Part shown: positions 59,262 to 64,000 of the stretch, in pieces | Layout: each line of letters starts with the position of its first letter | Numbering within the stretch: the stretch's first letter is position 1 | Position numbers and translations under genes: made by a program | Source: Sphingobacteriales bacterium | GTDB lineage: Bacteria; Bacteroidota; Bacteroidia; Chitinophagales; Chitinophagaceae | DNA: 64,000 nucleotides | NCBI GenBank assembly: GCA_016708305.1 | Contig: JADJGB010000002.1 | Span: forward strand, 124,001 to 188,000 | Direction of reading: 5' to 3' | The notes under the pieces: model-generated | Told to the model about the DNA's origin: nothing | The model's database searches: none | What the model saw: only the letters and a program-made list of their open reading frames with translations

Positions 59262-60706
59262 ATGATGACAAATAATCTTATAAACTATTGCTTTTCAAAA
59301 AAATCCATAGTACTTCTTCTTTTTTTATTCTTTTTTCAAAATGGTTTTACCGCTATTCGATTGCCTAATACAATCTGCAGCAATATGGTGCTTCAGCAAA
59401 ACAATCATGCAACACTTTGGGGATGGGCCAGCCCTGCCGAAAAAATATTTGTTACTACCTCTTGGAACAACAAAACCGACTCGGTAGCTGCTGATGGCAA
59501 TGCTCAATGGAAAATAAAAATTCCTACCGGCGCTGCCGGTGGTCCCTATACAATTTCGTTGAAAGGACAAAATACCATCACACTCAAAAATATTCTGTTT
59601 GGCGAAGTTTGGATTTGTTCCGGTCAATCAAATATGGAATGGAGCAGCTATCAAAAACTTCAGCAAATAATTGACGAACTGCCGCACAGTGCAAATAATA
59701 ACATCAGATTGTTTCAGGTGAGCAAATCAACTGCGGCTTTTCCTCAGGACAATATAGAGGGTCAATGGCAGGTATGCGACTCTGAAACACTGAAAGGATT
59801 TAGTGCCGTAGGTTATTTTTTTGCAAAGGAATTACAAAAAAAGCTAAATGTTCCTGTTGGAATTATCAACTCAAGTTGGGGCGGCACTCCGGCAGAAACC
59901 TGGACTCCTGCCGAAGTAGTGGCATCCAATAACGAGTTTATAAAATCGGCAGAAGAAAAAAAACAAACCCCCTGGTGGCCTGTGTTACCCGGCTATGCCT
60001 ACAATGCCATGATTTATCCACTGACAAACATCTCAATTGCCGGCGTTATCTGGTATCAGGGAGAAAGTAATACGGCCACTTATTCAAGCTATCAAACTCT
60101 TTTTTCATCAATGATAAATAGTTGGAGAACAGCCTGGAAAATTGATTTCCCCTTTTATTTTGTACAGATTGCGCCGTATACCTACGGCAGGAATAATGAA
60201 GGAAATTTACTGAGAGAGCAACAAACAAAAACATTATCAACTCCCAAAACAGGAATGATAGTTATTACCGATTTGGTGAGTAATGTAAGGACATTCACCC
60301 TACTAATAAGATAGATGTAGCCAAAAGGCTGGCAGTTTATGCCCTGACCGAAACCTATCATTTAGACATGGGTAATTACAAAAGTCCTATGTTCAGCAAG
60401 ATGGAAGTTAAGAAAGATAAAGCCTATCTTTATTTCGACTATGCGCCAAACGGTTTTATGCTGAATTCGGGCAAGGCTGCCACCGAATTTTTCATAGCCG
60501 GCACCGATAAAGAATTTCTTCCGGCTACCGTAAAAATCGAAAAAGACAGGCTTATTGTCAATAATCCTAAAATTAAAGAGCCGGTTGCCGTCCGGTTCTC
60601 TTTCAGCAATACGGCTGTATCTAATATTTTCAGCAAAGAAGGTTTGCCAGTTGCTCCGTTCAGGACAGATGACTGGCCGGTAAATACAGAGAAGGTTAAT
60701 CCTTAA
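59262..60706 (+). CDS. Sialate O-acetylesterase-like SGNH hydrolase, exported; one frameshift
   Basis: Exported carbohydrate esterase of about 480 residues. The signal region (IVLLLFLFFFQNGFTA) is followed by a beta-domain (NMVLQQNNHATLWGWASPAE) and the SGNH block I GEVWICSGQSNMEW with the catalytic Ser. GIINSSWGGTPAETW and VIWYQGESNTATYSSYQTLF are further conserved blocks. A missing base near 60289 breaks the frame; the other frame reads DIHPTNKIDVAKRLAVYALT, which carries the catalytic Asp-x-x-His-Pro-like motif. Removes O-acetyl groups from sialic acids or from other acetylated glycans such as acetylxylan. Substrate uncertain; no sialic-acid genes are nearby. Confidence 0.85.
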
Positions 60707-60829
60707 TAACTATATAACTCTTTGTCTTTCAACCTAAAGCACAGGAATAAAGTGCTATATTCACCTCCTGTTTATAACTTAAAGACCAAAATTCTAAACA
60801 ATTATTATCTGTTTTGGTATATTGCAGCC

Positions 60830-61624
60830 ATGCAACAGTATTTACAACTTTTACAACATATTTTAGACAACGGAGTTGAAAAAAGCGACCGTACAGGTAC
60901 CGGCACTATCAGTACTTTTGGCTACCAGATGCGCTTCGACCTGAGTGAAGGTTTTCCCTTAGTAACCACCAAAAAAGCGCATCTGAGGAGTATTATTTAT
61001 GAATTGCTGTGGTTTTTGAGAGGTGATACCAATATCAAATACCTTAATGAACACGGCGTATCTATCTGGAACGAATGGGCTGACGAAAATGGCAATCTTG
61101 GCGCAGTGTATGGCAAACAATGGCGCAGTTGGGAAGGCAAGGATGGTAAAGCAATAGATCAGATAAGTGATGTGATTGACCAAATCAAAAAGAATCCTGA
61201 CAGCCGCCGCCTGATCGTGAGCGCCTGGAACGTAGCTGACCTGTCCGAAATGGCCTTGATGCCTTGTCATAATATGTTTCAGTTTTACGTAGCCAACGGA
61301 AAATTAAGTTGTCAGCTTTACCAGCGTTCTGCCGATGTTTTTCTGGGGGTTCCTTTTAATATTGCGTCTTATGCCCTCCTTACTATGATGATTGCTCAGG
61401 TTTGTAATCTTGAAGCCGGTGAGTTTGTGCATACTTTCGGCGATGTGCACATTTATTCCAATCATCTGGAACAGGTGAAGCTCCAGTTGAGCCGCGAGCC
61501 TTATCCGTTGCCAACGATGGAAATCAACAAGGAAGTAAAAAATATATTTGATTTTAAACATGAAGATTTTAAGTTATTAAACTATCAGTCGCACCCTGCA
61601 ATAAAAGCGGCAGTAGCTGTATAA
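60830..61624 (+). CDS. thyA: Thymidylate synthase
   Basis: Makes dTMP from dUMP with methylenetetrahydrofolate, 264 residues. ATG at 60830 is chosen because it gives the standard N-terminus MQQYLQLLQHILDNGVEKSD; an upstream frame to 60722 is not conserved. Catalytic Cys146 lies in ALMPCHNMFQF, the phosphate-binding arginines in KNPDSRRLIVSAWN (124-137 region), and CQLYQRSADVFLGVPFNIAS and HTFGDVHIYSNHLEQ complete the site. Same length and Cys number as the E. coli enzyme. Followed after 124 bp by folA on the same strand, a logical pair since ThyA consumes the reduced folate that DHFR regenerates. Confidence 0.96.
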   Translation: MQQYLQLLQHILDNGVEKSDRTGTGTISTFGYQMRFDLSEGFPLVTTKKAHLRSIIYELLWFLRGDTNIKYLNEHGVSIWNEWADENGNLGAVYGKQWRSWEGKDGKAIDQISDVIDQIKKNPDSRRLIVSAWNVADLSEMALMPCHNMFQFYVANGKLSCQLYQRSADVFLGVPFNIASYALLTMMIAQVCNLEAGEFVHTFGDVHIYSNHLEQVKLQLSREPYPLPTMEINKEVKNIFDFKHEDFKLLNYQSHPAIKAAVAV

Positions 61625-61748
61625 GGTGTAACGAATTAATTGCTATTTTTACAGATAGTATTCAAACCGTAAACAATAATACACGATAGTTTGAAATTTA
61701 ATATTCAATTTTTACATTTTAATTCAACATATTACCTTATTAATTTTT

Positions 61749-62240
61749 ATGACCATTTCCTTAGTAGTAGCTATATCAAACAATTATGCCATTGGCAAAG
61801 ACAATCAGTTGATGTGGTCGTTACCCAATGATATGAAACATTTTAAAAACATCACCTGGGCTTTGCCCGTAGTGATGGGACGAAAAACCTTCGAAGGCCT
61901 GAAAAAGCCTTTACCCGGAAGAAAAAACATTGTTCTCAGCACCAAAAACAATCTTACTATTGATGGCGCATTAGTTATCAATTCATTGGCTGATGTTGAG
62001 TTTTTAGTTAAAGAAATGAATGTGAAAGAAATGATGGTAATTGGCGGCGGTGAAATATTTGAGCTATATTTTCCAAAAGCCAATAAAATTTATTTGACAC
62101 GGGTAAATACAGCTATGGAAGGAGATACTTATTTCCGCGAAATTAATGAAAAAGAATGGACACTCACCAGCAAAGTAGAAAATCAGGCTGATGAAAAACA
62201 TGCCTTCGATTACAGCTTTGAAACCTGGGAGCGGAAATAG
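61749..62240 (+). CDS. folA: Dihydrofolate reductase
   Basis: Reduces dihydrofolate to tetrahydrofolate with NADPH, 163 residues, the usual size. Seen: ISLVVAISNNYAIGKDNQLM, WSLPNDMKHFKNITW (active-site Pro and Asp), PVVMGRKTFEGLKKPLPGRK with the cofactor-binding GRKT, and MVIGGGEIFELYFPKANKIY with the conserved Gly-Gly turn. Follows thyA on the same strand. Frame intact. Confidence 0.95.
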   Translation: MTISLVVAISNNYAIGKDNQLMWSLPNDMKHFKNITWALPVVMGRKTFEGLKKPLPGRKNIVLSTKNNLTIDGALVINSLADVEFLVKEMNVKEMMVIGGGEIFELYFPKANKIYLTRVNTAMEGDTYFREINEKEWTLTSKVENQADEKHAFDYSFETWERK

Positions 62241-62331
62241 GTTGAGGTTAAGATTGAGGCTGAGATTGAGATTGAGATTGAGATTAAGAATGAGGTTGAG
62301 AATGAGGCTAAGACTTAGATTGAGATTGAGA
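62241..62331 (+). repeat. Degenerate GAGATT-type simple repeat
   Basis: About 90 bp of imperfect hexamer repeats (GAGATT, GAGGCT, GAGGTT) begins at the folA stop. It reads as low-complexity spacer, not coding. Confidence 0.85.
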
Positions 62332-62380
62332 AGTGTAGAAAAAGTATATTAATCAAAAATAATAATTAAACAATAAAATT

Positions 62381-62422
62381 TGAACCTTAAACTTTGAACC
62401 TTAAACTTTGAACCTTAAACTT
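62381..62422 (+). repeat. Three exact tandem copies of a 14-mer
   Basis: TGAACCTTAAACTT occurs three times in a row without mismatch. Copy number probably varies between strains. Confidence 0.92.
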
Positions 62423-62473
62423 TAATATATGCTTCAGCTTTCGGCTACGGCTAAATGCTATTAGCTATCAGTG

Positions 62474-62538
62474 ATCTGTAATCTGCAATCTAATATCTAA
62501 AGTCTTTAGTCTAATATCTAATATCTAAAATCCTAAAT
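62474..62538 (+). repeat. AATCT/ATCTAA-rich low-complexity spacer
   Basis: Irregular repeats of AATCTAATATCTAA and TAGTCTAATATC ahead of the methyltransferase gene. No hairpin or protein-coding frame was found. Confidence 0.7.
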
Positions 62539-62545
62539 CCATCCC

Positions 62546-63346
62546 ATGGTTTATTCTCCCTTACAGGCTGCGGCCAAATATTTTAAGTATTATATTCATG
62601 CTGCCAACAGCAAAGGTCATGGCACACATTCCCCTTTTGTCTTTGAGTTTATCACAAAAGTTTTAAACGATTTTAACACTTACGATGCATATCAAAAAGT
62701 AGAGCCGCTGAGAAAACAACTCAAAAAAGATAACAGGGAGCTTACCATTCAGGATTTCGGTGCCGGATCTGCTGCTACCGATTCCGATAAACGCACTATT
62801 GCTTCAATAGCCAGAAATGCAGCAAAATCCAAAAAATTTGCACAGTTGCTGTTTAGGATTGTAAAATATTATCAGTTTACAAATATTTTGGAATTAGGCA
62901 CCTCGCTGGGCTTGACAACAGCCTATCTCTCTCTGGCAAATACCGATGGTAAAATCATTACTATCGAAGGTGCAGATGAGGTCGCCGATATTGCGGAGCA
63001 AAATTTCAGACAGCTCAATTTGAATAATATCGTACTTGTAAGAGGAAATTTTGACAAAACACTGGCAACGTCTTTACAAAAAATGCCACTGATTGACTTT
63101 GCTTTCATTGACGGCAATCATCGCAAGGAGCCTACCGAGCGGTATTTCAATCTGTTATTGCCTCACTTGCATAATGGCAGCATTTTGGTTTTTGACGATA
63201 TTCACTGGAGCGCCGAAATGGAAGCTGCATGGAAAAACATTGTGGCACACGAATCCGTTACCTGTGATATTGACCTGTTTTATATCGGTATTGTAAGTTT
63301 TAAGAAAGAGTTTAAAGAAAAACGGACTTTCAGCGTCAGGTTTTGA
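62546..63346 (+). CDS. Class I SAM-dependent methyltransferase, unknown substrate
   Basis: Rossmann-fold methyltransferase of 266 residues, O-methyltransferase (Methyltransf_24) type. Motif I is NILELGTSLGLTTAYLSL (about residues 113-130), the acidic strand-2 end is KIITIEGADEVADIAE, and LIDFAFIDGNHRKEPT carries the post-II region typical of catechol-O-methyltransferase-like enzymes; SILVFDDIHWSAEME follows. A helical N-terminal part HAANSKGHGTHSPFVFEFI is common to Bacteroidota members. It starts just after the low-complexity repeats and is followed 58 bp later by the dihydroorotase-like gene. Substrate unknown. Confidence 0.85.
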   Translation: MVYSPLQAAAKYFKYYIHAANSKGHGTHSPFVFEFITKVLNDFNTYDAYQKVEPLRKQLKKDNRELTIQDFGAGSAATDSDKRTIASIARNAAKSKKFAQLLFRIVKYYQFTNILELGTSLGLTTAYLSLANTDGKIITIEGADEVADIAEQNFRQLNLNNIVLVRGNFDKTLATSLQKMPLIDFAFIDGNHRKEPTERYFNLLLPHLHNGSILVFDDIHWSAEMEAAWKNIVAHESVTCDIDLFYIGIVSFKKEFKEKRTFSVRF

Positions 63347-63404
63347 TAAAATTCACCGGTCAAAATATTTATCATAAAATCATATTTCTTAACTTCGCTT
63401 CTTA

Positions 63405-64000
63405 ATGAACATTCTCATTAAGCAAGCAAAGATAATTGACCCCACTTCTCCACACAATGGTCAAACTGCTGATATCCTTATTTCAAAAGGAATTATTTTG
63501 CGTATTGGTAAAAATCTCAACATAAAAGCCGAAAAAATCATTGAAGAAAAAGGTCTTCATGTTTCACCGGGTTGGACGGATATTTTTTCGGATTTTGCTG
63601 ATCCAGGTTATGAGTATCGCGAAACACTGGTAAGCGGCGCCAACGCCGCAGCTAAAGGAGGATATACAGACGTGTGTGTGATTCCCAATACAAAGCCTGT
63701 GGCCGACCAGAAAGCAGTAATAGAATACATCGTTCAAAAATCCAAAAACCTGCCTGCTACCATTCATCCCTTGGGAGCCATTTCAAAAAACATTGAAGGA
63801 AAAGAACTGGCAGAAATGTACGACATGAAGCTGAGTGGCGCTATTGCCTTTACCGATGGGGTAAAACCTATGCAGTCGGCAGGTGTGTTTGTGAAGGCTT
63901 TGCAGTATGTAAAATCATTTGACGGCGTTATCATTCAACTGCCTGACGACAAAAGCATTAATCCAAACGGATTGATGAACGAAGGAATTACTTCTACAAG
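63405..64000 (+). CDS. Dihydroorotase-like protein lacking the first metal motif (3' end outside window)
   Basis: Amidohydrolase-superfamily protein, 198 codons visible and open at the window end. Starts MNILIKQAKIIDPTSPHNGQ with the usual beta-sandwich, then GLHVSPGWTDIFSDFADPGY, EYRETLVSGANAAAKGGYTD and VCVIPNTKPVADQKAVIEYI, which follow type I dihydroorotases closely. But the metal motif, normally DxHxHxREPG, reads DIFSDFADPG, so both metal-binding His and the substrate Arg are missing. It is therefore probably a non-catalytic paralogue (pseudo-dihydroorotase) or has another role. Pyrimidine synthesis is the likely context, as such forms are known partners of aspartate transcarbamoylase in other bacteria. 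Confidence 0.85.
   Translation, partial: MNILIKQAKIIDPTSPHNGQTADILISKGIILRIGKNLNIKAEKIIEEKGLHVSPGWTDIFSDFADPGYEYRETLVSGANAAAKGGYTDVCVIPNTKPVADQKAVIEYIVQKSKNLPATIHPLGAISKNIEGKELAEMYDMKLSGAIAFTDGVKPMQSAGVFVKALQYVKSFDGVIIQLPDDKSINPNGLMNEGITST

Noticed and set aside
60722..60829. 36-residue N-terminal extension of thymidylate synthase
   Set aside because: Not conserved in the family; the ATG at 60830 gives the canonical start and the catalytic Cys at residue 146.
62381..62538. Tandem repeats that might be read as a CRISPR array
   Set aside because: The 14-mers are contiguous without spacers, the other repeats are irregular, and no cas genes are nearby.

Overview
The window looks like the chromosome of a Bacteroidota bacterium, most likely a Chitinophagaceae-like soil or plant-matter degrader. 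The evidence is two SusC/SusD pairs, GLPGLI-type secreted proteins, a FecR/ECF sigma pair feeding an STN-domain SusC, a DUF6377-type regulator, AT-rich spacers with almost no Shine-Dalgarno signals, and several TAnnTTTG-type -7 boxes. No tRNA, rRNA or CRISPR array was seen.

Layout. 0-2 kb: the 3' end of yidC and two small envelope proteins. 2-13 kb: a xylose/xylan regulon. xylB-xylA-xylE run leftward. A LacI-family regulator with two near-identical operators, a GH43 and a GH3 beta-xylosidase run rightward, and a 49-codon stub resembling the start of a GH67 alpha-glucuronidase lies between regulator and GH43. 13-20 kb: a sugar O-acetyltransferase and a leftward housekeeping run (M16 peptidase, rsmI, pssA, aminopeptidase P). 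20-28.4 kb: sulfatase, ECF sigma, anti-sigma, STN-SusC and SusD, a signal-transducing polysaccharide locus. 28.4-33.1 kb: a mobile-element graveyard (integrase stub, IS256-like, ISL3 remnant, IS66-like, tail of an unknown gene). 33.3-36 kb: ROK glucokinase and GluP-type transporter. 36-39 kb: glgA-glgC. 38.9-50.4 kb: a starch/maltodextrin-type locus (DUF6377 regulator, SusC, SusD, histidine-type phosphatase, SLC45-like transporter, GH13). 50.4-55.2 kb: a GLPGLI protein and an outer-membrane receptor interrupted by an ISL3 element with a clean 8-bp duplication. 55.3-64 kb: glgB, thioesterase, proline dehydrogenase, sialate O-acetylesterase, thyA, folA, a methyltransferase and a dihydroorotase-like gene running off the end.

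How it fits together. Xylan fragments would be cut by GH43/GH3, imported by XylE and passed through XylA/XylB to the pentose phosphate pathway under the LacI-type regulator. Maltodextrins would enter through the second SusCD pair, be trimmed by GH13 and moved inward by the SLC45-like carrier. Glucose would enter through GluP, be phosphorylated by the ROK kinase and be stored as glycogen through GlgC, GlgA and GlgB.

Caveat. Many otherwise normal genes (xylA, lacI-type regulator, GH3, M16, rsmI, pepP, sulfatase, fecR, glgA, glgC, glgB, the esterase) carry single-base indels, often in homopolymers and often two to four within 60 bp. I read these mainly as sequence or consensus errors and give merged gene spans. 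The ISL3 insertion and the element graveyard are real structural events regardless.
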